64,000 nt of DNA from Anaeroglomus sp964630775 (lineage in GTDB: Bacteria > Planctomycetota > Phycisphaerae > Sedimentisphaerales > Anaerohalosphaeraceae), in the NCBI GenBank assembly GCA_964630775.1, contig CAZVYY010000016.1, positions 21,163 to 85,162 of the forward strand. Reading direction: 5' to 3'. Positions 24,477-34,211 of the stretch are shown in pieces. The position numbers and the translations under genes are program-made. Under the pieces are notes generated by a model that saw nothing but the letters and a program-made list of their open reading frames with translations, searched no databases and had not been told where the DNA came from. Numbering within the stretch: position 1 is the first letter of the stretch; every line of letters starts with the position of its first letter.

Positions 24477-27400
24477 ATGAATGTAAAGATGTTCTGTGTT
24501 TTAACTGTGATTGGGAGTTGTATGACAGCATCATATTCACAAGGCAGTCAGCGAAATCTCGACCGGGACAAAACATTATATGTGGTAGGCTATTCTCACT
24601 TAGACAGTCAGTGGCGATGGGATTACCCCCAGACGATTGATGTCTATATCAAGAACACTCTCGATGATAATTTCAAGCTGCTGGAGACCTATCCGGAATA
24701 CGTCTTCAATTTCAGCGGGGCGGCGCGCTATGCGATGATGAAGGAATATTACCCGGAAAAATACGAACAGCTCAAAAAATACATTGCTCAGGGGCGATGG
24801 TTTGTCTGCGGGTCATCGGTGGATGAATGCGATGTGCTGATTCCGTCGCCGGAGTCGATTCTGCGGCAGATTTTATACGGCAATCAGTATTTCCGAAACG
24901 AATTCAAAACTGACAGCGTGGATTTCATCCTGCCGGATTGCTTTGGCTTTCCGTCTTATCTGCCAACGCTTTGGGCTCATGCCGGCCTGATTGGTTTTTC
25001 CAGTCAGAAGCTGACGTGGGGTTCGGCGATGGGGATTCCGTTTAATGTCGGCGTGTGGGAAGGGCCGGATGGCCGGTCGGTCATTGCGGCACTGAATCCG
25101 GGCAATTATACCGGCGGTATCAGCGAACGGCTGGATATCAGCAGGGAATGGATCAGACGTGTTCATGAAAACGGACGGGCCAGCGGAGTCTTTGCGGATT
25201 ATCACTATTACGGTGTCGGGGATATCGGCGGAGCGCCGCGGGAAGAAGATGTCGAAAAGGCCGTTGCCAGTCTGGGCAATGAAGATGCTGAGATTGACGT
25301 GGTGCTGAGTTCGGCTGACCAGATGTATAAAGACATTACCCCGCAGCAGAAGGCCCGACTGCCCAAATACATCGGCGAACTGATGCTGACTGAACATTCC
25401 TCGGGTGCAATGACCTCGCAGGCCTATATGAAACGATGGAACCGCAAGAATGAGCAACTGGCCGATGCCGCCGAGCGGGCCGCGGTGATGGCCGACTGGC
25501 TGGGCGGCCTGGAGTACCCGTATCAGCAGCTTCATCAGGCCTGGTGGCGAGTGCTGGCCAGCCAGATGCACGACATTCTGCCGGGAACGTGTCTGCCGAA
25601 GTCGTATGAATACGCCTGGAATGATGAAATCATCGCCGCCAACGGTTTTGCGGAGGTGCTGAATGGTTCGATTGGAGCGGTCAGCCGCGTTCTCGATACC
25701 CGCGTCAAAGGCCAGGCGATTGTGGTTTTTAATGCGTTGTCGTTTGCGCGTGAGGACGTTGCCGAGGCGACGGTTGTGTTTGCCGGCGGTGCCCCGGAGG
25801 CCGTGCGGGTGTACAATCCGCAGAATAAGGAAGTGCCCTCTCAGGTGCTGTCCATCGATGGCGATAAAGTCAAAGTGGCGTTTCTGGCTTCCGTGCCGGC
25901 TGTGGGTGCGGCGGTATTTGATATAAGGCCTTCGTCCAAACCCTGTACGCTGCGGTCGGGGCTGGTCGTGGACGAGCGAACGCTGGAGAGCACCTATTAC
26001 CGTGTCATACTCAATGACGCTGGCGATATCGCCAGCATTTATGATAAGCAGGCAAGACGCGAATTGCTGAGTCGTCCGGCCCGACTGGAGTTTCATCGCG
26101 GCACGCCGAAGGAATGGCCGGCCTGGAATATGGACTGGCGGGAACGGGCGCTGCCGGCGATTGGGTATGTGGATGGTCCGGCGGATATTCGGATTGCTGA
26201 AAATGGTCCGGCCCGTATAGCCATCGAAGTGAAGCGTCGGGCGGCCAATTCCGTGTTTGTCCAGCGGTTTTGCCTGAGTGCGGGTGATAGCGGCAAACGT
26301 GTTGAGGTGAAAAACGATGTGGAATGGCAGTCGATGGCGTGTGTACTCAAGGCCAGTTTCCCGCTGACGGTGTCCAACCAGACCGCGACTTATACACAGG
26401 GACTGGGGACCATTCAGCGAAGCAATAATAATCCGCGGCAGTTTGAGATGCTCTCGCATGAGTGGTTTGATCTGACGGATACATCCGGCGAGTATGGCGT
26501 GTCGATTCTTGAAGATTGCAAATTTGGCTCGGATAAACCGGCGGATGATGTAATTCGGCTGACGCTTTTATATACGCCGGGCGCGATGCACGGCAGTTAT
26601 CAGGACCAGCTTTCGCAGGATTGGGGCCGGCACGAATTTACGTATGCGGTGTATGGACACGAGGGCAACTGGCAGAAGGGCCTATCGGAACGCCAGGGCC
26701 GACGTTTGAACCAGCCGCTGCAAACATTCCAGGTCCAGCCGCATCCGGGAGCCGAAGGCAAATCCCTGTCCATGCTGCAGGTCAACACCAGCCAGGTGGA
26801 TGTCAGGGCTATCAAAAAGGCCGAAGACGGCCAGATGATTGTGGTCCGACTGCAGGAACTTCTGGGCCGCAATGCCGACGGTGTGGAATTGACCCTCGGC
26901 AAGGGCATTGTATCCGGGTATGAAATTGACGGGCAGGAACGCAAAATTGGCTCGGCCGATATTCAGGGTGGCAAGCTGGCAGTGTCGATGACTAAAAATG
27001 CAATTCGCAGCTTTGCCGTGAAGCTGGCGGATTCGGCCAGCCGCATTGATAAGCCGAATTGTGCGAGTGTCTTGCTGCCGTATAATGCGGCGGCTTTCAG
27101 TCCGGATGGTGCTGCCGCAGAGGGAGCATTCGGGGCCCAAAAGCAGTCGATGCCAGCCGAGGAATGTTATCCTTTGACAGTCAGCGGCATCCGGTTTGAT
27201 TTGGCAGGCGGTTCTGAAAAGACCGCAGTGGCTTGCCAGGGACAGACGCTGCGACTGCCGGAAGGGAATTACAATCGAGTTTATATCCTGGCCAGTGCGG
27301 ACCAGGACACTGCCGATACGATAAAAATGGACGACAGGTCCTGCGAGTTCAGGGTGCAGGCGTGGACGGGTTTTGTGGGGCAGTATGACCGCCGGGTCTG

Positions 27401-28322
27401 GGATCGGGAGTTTGGGATTGAGGATTATGTTGGCGCGGGGCGGCTGATGGGAATCCAGACGGGATATATCAAGCGTGACCCGATTGCCTGGTTCAGCACG
27501 CACCGTCACACGGCAACAGGCAAGAATGAGTCATACCAGTTTAGTTATATCTTTAAATATGGCTATGATCTGCCGAAGGGAACGGCGACGATTACGCTGC
27601 CCGATAATCCTGCGATCAAGATTTTTGCGATTACGGTCGCGAATGATATGAATCTGGCGGTCAATGCCTGTGATTTGTATGATAATTTTGACGGACGTCA
27701 GGATATTGAGCTTCGCAGACGGCCCGGCGACTATACCGCCGGCAAACAGGCCGTTGGCAAGGCGGCTGTGGAGCGGGCCGACAGTTATGAACAGTTGACC
27801 CTGGCAAAGCCGCTGGCGGATGATTATGCCGACCAAAACAGCAAAAACAATGTCCGGTTTTTCTGTACGACAAACGGACCTTTTGCGTCGCCTTCAAGGG
27901 GATTAACGAAAGGTATTCTGTATCGAGTGAATAATGGGCAAGGCGGGCAAAATAACGATGATACGAATGAGGCGACCTATTTTGACGGCGGCGAGGCTCG
28001 GATTGTTGCTGATTTGCAGAAGCCGGTGACGATTACAAAAGTCAACACGTTTTCGTGGCATAAGTCCGACCGTGCTCCCCAGATGTTCAGCCTGTGGGCC
28101 AGTTCCTCAGACGCGGCTCCGGAAGCCGACCTGTATGCAGACGATGGCTCGGGATGGACGCTAATTGCCCGGGTGGAGACCGAATCGCTCGGCGAGGGAG
28201 GGGTTCATGTGTCCTCTGTATCCCTTCCTTCAGATAGACAATATCGGTATCTGATGTGGGTTGCGGATCGGGAGGCTCAGGGGACTTTTTTCAATGAAAT
28301 GGATGTGATTATTGCGGAATAA
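24477..28322 (+). CDS. Exported alpha-mannosidase, GH38
   Basis: A 1281-residue GH38 enzyme. The catalytic domain begins with the zinc motif YSHLDSQWRWDYP (His41, Asp43), and the nucleophile is probably Asp154 in LPDCFGFPSYLP. The middle helical domain has QAWWRVLASQMHDILPGT, a reliable GH38 signature. Beta domains follow to about residue 830. The last 450 residues are extra compared with usual GH38 enzymes and look beta-rich, possibly a carbohydrate-binding or second sandwich module. The N-terminus is a signal sequence; IGSC at residues 12-15 resembles a lipobox, so it may be lipid-anchored. It starts 47 bases after the PTS fusion gene with GGAG upstream and should be co-transcribed, releasing mannose or mannosides for uptake. 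Confidence 0.92.
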   Translation: MNVKMFCVLTVIGSCMTASYSQGSQRNLDRDKTLYVVGYSHLDSQWRWDYPQTIDVYIKNTLDDNFKLLETYPEYVFNFSGAARYAMMKEYYPEKYEQLKKYIAQGRWFVCGSSVDECDVLIPSPESILRQILYGNQYFRNEFKTDSVDFILPDCFGFPSYLPTLWAHAGLIGFSSQKLTWGSAMGIPFNVGVWEGPDGRSVIAALNPGNYTGGISERLDISREWIRRVHENGRASGVFADYHYYGVGDIGGAPREEDVEKAVASLGNEDAEIDVVLSSADQMYKDITPQQKARLPKYIGELMLTEHSSGAMTSQAYMKRWNRKNEQLADAAERAAVMADWLGGLEYPYQQLHQAWWRVLASQMHDILPGTCLPKSYEYAWNDEIIAANGFAEVLNGSIGAVSRVLDTRVKGQAIVVFNALSFAREDVAEATVVFAGGAPEAVRVYNPQNKEVPSQVLSIDGDKVKVAFLASVPAVGAAVFDIRPSSKPCTLRSGLVVDERTLESTYYRVILNDAGDIASIYDKQARRELLSRPARLEFHRGTPKEWPAWNMDWRERALPAIGYVDGPADIRIAENGPARIAIEVKRRAANSVFVQRFCLSAGDSGKRVEVKNDVEWQSMACVLKASFPLTVSNQTATYTQGLGTIQRSNNNPRQFEMLSHEWFDLTDTSGEYGVSILEDCKFGSDKPADDVIRLTLLYTPGAMHGSYQDQLSQDWGRHEFTYAVYGHEGNWQKGLSERQGRRLNQPLQTFQVQPHPGAEGKSLSMLQVNTSQVDVRAIKKAEDGQMIVVRLQELLGRNADGVELTLGKGIVSGYEIDGQERKIGSADIQGGKLAVSMTKNAIRSFAVKLADSASRIDKPNCASVLLPYNAAAFSPDGAAAEGAFGAQKQSMPAEECYPLTVSGIRFDLAGGSEKTAVACQGQTLRLPEGNYNRVYILASADQDTADTIKMDDRSCEFRVQAWTGFVGQYDRRVWDREFGIEDYVGAGRLMGIQTGYIKRDPIAWFSTHRHTATGKNESYQFSYIFKYGYDLPKGTATITLPDNPAIKIFAITVANDMNLAVNACDLYDNFDGRQDIELRRRPGDYTAGKQAVGKAAVERADSYEQLTLAKPLADDYADQNSKNNVRFFCTTNGPFASPSRGLTKGILYRVNNGQGGQNNDDTNEATYFDGGEARIVADLQKPVTITKVNTFSWHKSDRAPQMFSLWASSSDAAPEADLYADDGSGWTLIARVETESLGEGGVHVSSVSLPSDRQYRYLMWVADREAQGTFFNEMDVIIAE

Positions 28323-28822
28323 ACTGGCAGGAATTGTTTTCTTTGTGTTTACAAAATGTACGTTTATATCAAACATAAATGGATAAGGTATATAGTTATA
28401 AAATTAGCGTGTTTTTATGTAACAAAAATGCAACGCGGATATTGGATTTCTAAAATGAGCGAATAGAGTTTAGTTAATGTATTATTAAAAAAGGGGTTAC
28501 AATAAATTCGTACACTTCGGTATGGAAATAGCCACATTTGATATGTTACAATAATGCTATATTTGGTTTTTCTTTCCTATGGATTCCGGGGTATTAATTT
28601 GGCATACTGGCGAACATGAGGGTACAAACAAAACAATGTAGTAATATTATTGCTGATTGTCCGAATTGGCCTGTCACTTTGTCTGTCTGCTATGCGGAGC
28701 ATCATTACACACTGTCAAATCACGCGATATTTCGCTTTAATTTGAAAAACAGGCAAACTGTGTTTTCCCTGTCGGATTGCCTGTCTTTATAATAGTCCTC
28801 AAGGGATATGAAAGATACGATT
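28323..28822. other. AT-rich intergenic region with a probable promoter
   Basis: No gene or structured RNA is apparent in these 500 bases after the mannosidase gene. A TATAAT at 28788-28793 would start transcription near 28800, just before the pseudopilin gene. An ATG at 28808 would then have almost no leader. Confidence 0.4.
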
Positions 28823-29650
28823 ATGGCGACAAACAAAAAAGCGTTTACCTTAATTGAGCTTCTGGTAGTGGTGGCGATTATTGCGATGTTAATGGCGGTC
28901 TTGGTTCCGGCCTTAAAGCGTGTCAAACAGCAGGCAACGGGAGCAGCGTGCCTGGCGAACGTGAAAGGGTTGTCAACGTGCTGGCATACGTATGCCATGG
29001 ACAACAAAGAACATCTGGTTTTCGGGCACGCCCCCAATCCAGGCCGGTATGATTCCAAACAGCAGTATTGGGTCAGTTTTCCCCAGGACGAACAGGGGAA
29101 TTACAAAGGTAATCCAGGCGAAGTGACGCTTCAATATGAACAAAATGGTATCAGGAAAGGAGCATTATTTCCTTATGTTAGTTCATACGATGCCTATCAT
29201 TGCCCGGGCGATAAAAGCAAAATGCTATTTGCCGACCAGTACACCAATAAGCCCTGGTGGAACAGTTATTCCATTCCCGGTTTGATGAATGGAGAAGCTA
29301 CCTTCTGGAGCGATCCCAAAGTAGTCAATAAAATGAGCGATATCGTTAATCCCGGCAATAAAATTATTTTTCTCGAAAATTCCGATCCCAGAGGCTGGAT
29401 TATGGGGTCTTGGCTGATGAACTATGGTACAACTCCTTCATGGACGGACCCCATTGCAATCTGGCACAAAGATCGCGGCTCGCTTGGATTTGCGGATGGT
29501 CATGCCGAAATGCACTTATGGGTGGATCCCTCAACAATTGAAAATGCAGTATATGCAGCGGGTGGCGTGAAAAACCCGACCCCCAAGCCCGGCGAAAAGG
29601 GTGAAGATATTCTCTACATGAAGCAGGCTTATATTCCCGGCAGAAGATAA
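28823..29650 (+). CDS. Lone pseudopilin with planctomycete-type C-terminal domain
   Basis: A 275-residue protein with a class III signal: short leader, then AFTLIELLVVVAIIAMLMAV with Glu5. The C-terminal region has HKDRGSLGFADGHAEMHLW, the H-x9-DG pattern seen in the many orphan pseudopilins of Planctomycetota (DUF1559-like). These are thought to be secreted or pilus-associated and often lie beside carbohydrate genes, as here beside GH38. ATG 28808 is also in frame; I prefer 28823 because the likely promoter leaves 28808 almost leaderless. It needs a prepilin peptidase, which is not in the window. Confidence 0.88.
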   Translation: MATNKKAFTLIELLVVVAIIAMLMAVLVPALKRVKQQATGAACLANVKGLSTCWHTYAMDNKEHLVFGHAPNPGRYDSKQQYWVSFPQDEQGNYKGNPGEVTLQYEQNGIRKGALFPYVSSYDAYHCPGDKSKMLFADQYTNKPWWNSYSIPGLMNGEATFWSDPKVVNKMSDIVNPGNKIIFLENSDPRGWIMGSWLMNYGTTPSWTDPIAIWHKDRGSLGFADGHAEMHLWVDPSTIENAVYAAGGVKNPTPKPGEKGEDILYMKQAYIPGRR

Positions 29651-29738
29651 TCTGCAGACAATGGTATATCGACAGGGTAAACAGAGATTTAATTTGTTTA
29701 TCATTTAGGCGGTGGAAGTGATGAATTGGCGGTACATA

Positions 29739-29773
29739 AAAAGCCCTGGCTGGATAAGCCAGGGCTTTTTTAT
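29739..29773. terminator. Bidirectional terminator between pseudopilin gene and uvrA
   Basis: An 11-bp stem (29741-29751 with 29757-29767, five-base loop) has A residues before it and a run of T after it. It can end both the plus-strand pseudopilin transcript and the minus-strand uvrA transcript. Confidence 0.85.
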
Positions 29774-29788
29774 TGGCAGTCGGACAGT

Positions 29789-32674
29789 CTAAGACGCCTG
29801 ATTGATTCTGCCTTTTTCCTGCTCCAATTTTTCTTTCAGATAGCGGGCCGTGTGGCTATGCGTATTCTTGATAAGCTGCTCCGGGCTGCCCGTGGCGATA
29901 ATCTGGCCGCCGGCCTCGCCGCCTTCAGGCCCAAGGTCGATGATATAGTCGGCGGTCTTAATCACATCCAGATTGTGTTCAATGACCACGACGGTGTTGC
30001 CCATATCCGTCAGTCGCTTCAGGACATTCAGCAGATTGTGGATATCGGCAAAGTGTAATCCGGTTGTGGGTTCATCGAGAATATACATCGTATGCCCCGT
30101 TCCCGGCCGGCCCAGTTCCGCGGCCAGCTTGACACGCTGAGCCTCGCCGCCGGACATGGTGGTACTGGATTGCCCCAGTGTCATATAGCCCAGGCCGACG
30201 TCGCAGAGGGCTTTGAGCAGACGCACGATTTTCGGGAAATTGGAGAAGAAATCCCGGGCCTCCTCAATCCGCATATCCAGCACATCGGCGATGTTTTTGC
30301 CTTTGTAGGTGATTTGCAGAGTTTCTGGATTATAGCGGGTTCCTTTGCATTCCTGACAGACGACATAGACATCCGGCAGGAAATGCATCTCGATTTTTCG
30401 GGTTCCCTGGCCCTGGCAGTGTTCGCACCGGCCGCCCTTGACATTAAAGCTGAACCGCCCGGGCTTATAGCCGCGGATTTTGGCTTCACGGGTCATGGCA
30501 AACAGCGACCGAATCAGGTCAAATACGCCGGTGTAGGTTGATGGATTGCTCCGCGGCGTCCGCCCGATGGGGGACTGGTCGATTTCAATGACCTTGTCGA
30601 TATTGGAAAGCCCGATGATATTCTTATGTCTGCCGGGTTTATCGCCGGAATTATGCAGCCGGCGTTTCAGGCCTTTGAGCAGAATCTCAGTGACCAGCGT
30701 ACTCTTGCCTGAACCGGAAACACCCGTGACACAGGTGAACACCCCGACCGGGAATTTCACATTGACATTTTTGAGGTTATTTTCAACGGCACCCTTGACT
30801 TCGATACAGGATGAGAGGCTGACCTTCTTGCGTTTTTCCGGGATTTCAATGCGTTTCTGTCCCGACAAATATTGCCCCGTAATGGATTCGGGTGCGTCGC
30901 AGATATCCTGCAGTGAGCCCTGGGCAATGAGTCTGCCGCCGTTTTCGCCGGCGCCGGGACCGATGTCGATAATATGGTCCGCCTGGGCAATGACGTCTTC
31001 GTCGTGCTCAACTACCAGCACGGTGTTGCCGATTTTACGAAGCTCTTTGAGAATTTCGAGCAGGCGGTCATTGTCGCGTCGATGTAGCCCGATGGTCGGT
31101 TCGTCCAGAACATAACAGCATCCCACCAGTCCTGAGCCGACCTGGGTGGCCAGGCGAATGCGCTGGGCTTCGCCGCCGGACAGGGTGCGGCTGGTCCGGT
31201 CCAGGGTCAGATAGCCCAATCCCACATCCATCAGAAATTTAATCCGTGCCCGCACCTCTTTGAGCGGCTGTGCGGCAATCAGGGTCTGCTCTTCGTCAAA
31301 TGTCAAGGTATTAAAAAACTCCTGTGCCTGTTCAACACTCATGCGTGTCAGGTCACGGATATTTTTATCGTGGATGGTTACTGCCAGCGCTTCCGGCCGG
31401 AGCCGGGCGCCTTTGCAGCTTTTGCAGGGCTGTTCGGACAGGTAGCCGTGCAGGCGGGCCTTGACGAATTCACTGTCGGTATTTTCCCATCTCCGCTTGA
31501 GGTTCGGAATCACACCTTCGAATTCAGTCCCGTATTGCTGCTCATCATCGCCGCTGGTTCCGTAGAGCAGGATGCTGCGAATCTCGGCGGGAATCTCATT
31601 GTAGGGGGTTGAGGGATTAATACTGAAATTGCGGCAAAACCGACGGATCAGGCGGTTGTAGAAAATATTCATCCGCTTGCCGCCTTTACGCCAGGCATCG
31701 ATGGCCCCATTTTCCAGCGACACGGATTTGTCCGGCACAATCAGGTCTGGATCGAATTCCAGGATTGTCCCCAGCCCATCACACGACAGGCACGCGCCGT
31801 ATGGATTGTTGAAACTGAACAGCCGCGGCGATAATTCCGACAGAGAGGCTTCCGGGTGTTTTGTGCAGGCGAATTTTTCGCTGTACATGATGTCCTGCCA
31901 TGTCCCGCCGGAACCGTTGGTGTTATCGGTCGGGTGATTGGGATCCGGCGCCTGCAGCATGGCGATCAGCAGGCCTTCGCCGACCTTGAGTGCGGTCTCA
32001 ACCGAATCGGCGAGGCGAACGCGAATGGAGGGCCGGAGTATCAGCCGGTCGATGACTGCGGCAATTTCATGTTTTTTATTTTTATCCAGCGGCGGAACCG
32101 ACCGGACATCGTATACCTCGCCATCGACCCGGACACGCACAAAGCCTTCGCGGACAATGCGGGCAAAGATGTCTTTGTGTTCACCTTTCTGGCCGCGGAT
32201 CAGGGGGGCGCACAACTGCAATTTGGTTCCCTCGGGTTGGCTTAGCAGGGAATCGACAATCTGGGTTGCGTGCTGACTGGAAATCGGGCTTCCGCAAATC
32301 CAGCAGTGAGGCGTGCCAACACGGGCAAACAGCAGACGGAGATAATCATAGATTTCCGTTGTGGTTGCCACGGTCGAACGGGGATTATTGCCGGCGCTGC
32401 GCTGCTCGATGGCAATGGTCGGCGGCAGACCTTCGATATGCTCGACATGCGGCTTTTGCATCTGCTCCAGGAACTGCCGGGCATAGGCGCTGAGCGATTC
32501 GACATATTTACGCTGTCCTTCAGCGTAAATTGTGTCAAATGCCAGGCTGCTTTTCCCCGAACCGGAAATGCCGGTGATGACAACAAACTGGTCGCGGGGG
32601 ATGTCGATGTTGATCGTCTTGAGGTTGTGTTCAGCCGCGCCAGTAATCCGTATATATTTGGTGTCGCTGGGCAC
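29789..32674 (-). CDS. uvrA: Excinuclease ABC subunit A
   Basis: The damage-sensing ATPase of nucleotide excision repair, 961 residues, full length. It has two ABC modules: Walker A GISGSGKSS with signature LSGGEAQRIRLA, and Walker A GVSGSGKST with signature MSGGEAQRVKLA. Zinc-binding cysteines occur in CLSCDGLG, CKSCKGARLRPE, CEHCQGQG and CQECKG. The open frame reaches a TTG at 32731, but that codon lies upstream of the probable -10 box. GTG 32674 has AAAGG eight bases before it and starts VPSDTKYIRITGAAEHNL, the usual UvrA N-terminus. Divergent from endonuclease V. Confidence 0.97.
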   Translation of the reverse strand: MPSDTKYIRITGAAEHNLKTINIDIPRDQFVVITGISGSGKSSLAFDTIYAEGQRKYVESLSAYARQFLEQMQKPHVEHIEGLPPTIAIEQRSAGNNPRSTVATTTEIYDYLRLLFARVGTPHCWICGSPISSQHATQIVDSLLSQPEGTKLQLCAPLIRGQKGEHKDIFARIVREGFVRVRVDGEVYDVRSVPPLDKNKKHEIAAVIDRLILRPSIRVRLADSVETALKVGEGLLIAMLQAPDPNHPTDNTNGSGGTWQDIMYSEKFACTKHPEASLSELSPRLFSFNNPYGACLSCDGLGTILEFDPDLIVPDKSVSLENGAIDAWRKGGKRMNIFYNRLIRRFCRNFSINPSTPYNEIPAEIRSILLYGTSGDDEQQYGTEFEGVIPNLKRRWENTDSEFVKARLHGYLSEQPCKSCKGARLRPEALAVTIHDKNIRDLTRMSVEQAQEFFNTLTFDEEQTLIAAQPLKEVRARIKFLMDVGLGYLTLDRTSRTLSGGEAQRIRLATQVGSGLVGCCYVLDEPTIGLHRRDNDRLLEILKELRKIGNTVLVVEHDEDVIAQADHIIDIGPGAGENGGRLIAQGSLQDICDAPESITGQYLSGQKRIEIPEKRKKVSLSSCIEVKGAVENNLKNVNVKFPVGVFTCVTGVSGSGKSTLVTEILLKGLKRRLHNSGDKPGRHKNIIGLSNIDKVIEIDQSPIGRTPRSNPSTYTGVFDLIRSLFAMTREAKIRGYKPGRFSFNVKGGRCEHCQGQGTRKIEMHFLPDVYVVCQECKGTRYNPETLQITYKGKNIADVLDMRIEEARDFFSNFPKIVRLLKALCDVGLGYMTLGQSSTTMSGGEAQRVKLAAELGRPGTGHTMYILDEPTTGLHFADIHNLLNVLKRLTDMGNTVVVIEHNLDVIKTADYIIDLGPEGGEAGGQIIATGSPEQLIKNTHSHTARYLKEKLEQEKGRINQAS

Positions 32675-32710
32675 TTTTTTGCCTTTCGTTACGTTACCAC
32701 GGTATAGTTC

Positions 32711-32762
32711 AGAATAGAAAGAATAAACCAAACTTGCAATTTTAACGAATTTTGTCTATAAA
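32711..32762. promoter_or_regulatory. Divergent promoters sharing one -35 hexamer
   Basis: TTGCAA at 32734-32739 is its own reverse complement. To the right, 17 bases later, is TATAAA (32757-32762), giving a plus-strand promoter for endonuclease V. To the left, 17 bases later, is TATTCT (read on the minus strand, 32716-32711), giving a promoter for uvrA. Both start sites would fall 30 bases or so before the chosen start codons. Confidence 0.6.
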
Positions 32763-32798
32763 GTCCAATAAAAATCCGGATGGTTTAATTTTAAGACG

Positions 32799-33473
32799 AT
32801 GAATATACACGACTTACATTCCTGGAAAGTCACGCCGTCAGAAGCCAGAGGGCTGCAAACACATCTGGCTGGCTGTGTCCGGCTTGCCCCTCTTGCCCGC
32901 ATGCCGCAAACGATTGCTGCCCTGGACTGCGCCTTTCGTTCGGACCAAACACAGATTGCTGCCGTTGCTGTATTTATGAAAGTGCCGAAAATGGAAATCA
33001 TTGAAACGGCCGAAGCAATTCTGGATGTGACATTTCCGTATGTCACGGGTCTTCTTTCGTTCCGCGAAGCACCGGCCTGTTTGGAGGCGATGCGGAAATT
33101 ACACGATATTCCGGATGTGGTTTTGGTTGATGGTCAGGGCATCGCCCACCCGCGAAGGCTGGGGCTGGCCAGTCATCTTGGATTGTGGCTGGATTGCCCA
33201 ACCATCGGATGTGCCAAAAGTCGGTTAATCGGCCGATATGAATCAATTCCCGTCAAAAAAGGGGAATACAGGTCTTTGAAAGACAAAGGTGTCACGATTG
33301 GTTCAGTATTGTGTACGAGAGACCGAGTTAAACCGCTGTTTATATCCCCCGGCCATAAAATTACTCTGGCCCAGTCGGTCAAAGTGGTTTTATCCTGCTG
33401 TACCCGATACCGTCTTCCCGAACCGGCCCGTCTGGCTCATCAGCTTGTAACTCAATTACGCAAAAGGCTTTAA
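32799..33473 (+). CDS. nfi: Endonuclease V
   Basis: Repairs deaminated bases by cutting near deoxyinosine. The 224-residue length is normal and all three metal-binding acids are in place: Asp43 in ALDCAF, Glu90 in LLSFREAP and Asp111 in LVDGQGIAHPRR. The PYVTG wedge (81-84 region) and CAKSRLIG are also conserved. The gene shares a compact control region with uvrA on the opposite strand, so two DNA-repair genes are paired. There is no strong Shine-Dalgarno. Confidence 0.95.
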   Translation: MNIHDLHSWKVTPSEARGLQTHLAGCVRLAPLARMPQTIAALDCAFRSDQTQIAAVAVFMKVPKMEIIETAEAILDVTFPYVTGLLSFREAPACLEAMRKLHDIPDVVLVDGQGIAHPRRLGLASHLGLWLDCPTIGCAKSRLIGRYESIPVKKGEYRSLKDKGVTIGSVLCTRDRVKPLFISPGHKITLAQSVKVVLSCCTRYRLPEPARLAHQLVTQLRKRL

Positions 33474-33588
33474 TTGAAGTTTGTTTCAAACAGAAATTTT
33501 ATCCTGATTGTGCTAATATCATCGGGTCCATGCGTTTTTGTGGGAAAATTCTTGCATTTGTCGGCAGGATAATTACGATATTAATGGT

Positions 33589-34128
33589 ATGGAAAAAGGT
33601 TATGTACACATTTATACGGGCGACGGCAAAGGCAAGACGACAGCGGCGTTTGGTTTGGCGCTGCGTGCGGCTGGACATGGTTCACGGGTCTTAATCTTTC
33701 AATTTCTCAAACCCAGTTCGCTGGATCTTGGCGAACGGGGGGCCCTCAAGAAAGGCATCGAGGGGATTACCGTTCGCGCCATGGATGAACCCTGGGACAT
33801 GTTTGAATCCATGGGAAATGCCCCTGCGCTGGAACGGGTTAAAAAAGCCATCGCCCGGGCACTGCGGGAAATCGAAACCGCTGCCCATGAAAAATATTAT
33901 GATGTCATTATTCTGGATGAAATTGTATTTTGTTTTGCACGTGGGCTGGTCACGATTGAGGATATTAAACATATTATTACAAACCGCGAAAAGGGTGTGG
34001 AAATTATCCTGACGGGTCGCGGGGCCACCCCGGAACTTATCGAACTGGCCGATTTGGTGACTGAGATGAAGCCGATCAAGCACCCGTTTGAAAAGGGTGT
34101 CGAGGCCCGAAAAGGGATCGAATTCTAA
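33589..34128 (+). CDS. cobO: Cob(I)yrinic acid a,c-diamide adenosyltransferase
   Basis: Adenosylates corrinoids using ATP, giving coenzyme B12. The 179-residue protein has the P-loop YTGDGKGKTTAAFGLALR at the N-terminus, VLIFQFLK, and the Walker B-like VIILDEIVFCFARGLV. The C-terminal EIILTGRGATPELIELADL is a CobO/BtuR signature. The frame is open to 33538, but ATG 33589 gives the normal N-terminus. No other cobalamin gene and no B12 riboswitch is seen nearby, so it is probably used for scavenged corrinoid. Confidence 0.94.
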   Translation: MEKGYVHIYTGDGKGKTTAAFGLALRAAGHGSRVLIFQFLKPSSLDLGERGALKKGIEGITVRAMDEPWDMFESMGNAPALERVKKAIARALREIETAAHEKYYDVIILDEIVFCFARGLVTIEDIKHIITNREKGVEIILTGRGATPELIELADLVTEMKPIKHPFEKGVEARKGIEF

Positions 34129-34211
34129 ATCCTGCCTGATTTTTCCTATTTTTTTCTAAAAACATCTCCTGGCTATGGGTATAATCCGGCGTAACTTTTA
34201 CGGAGAATTAC

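Noticed and set aside
20534..28322. Mannosylglycerate (mngAB-like) operon
   Set aside because: E. coli MngA is one fused EIIABC and MngB is cytoplasmic. Here the EII parts are split fry-style and the GH38 enzyme is exported, so the substrate need not be mannosylglycerate.
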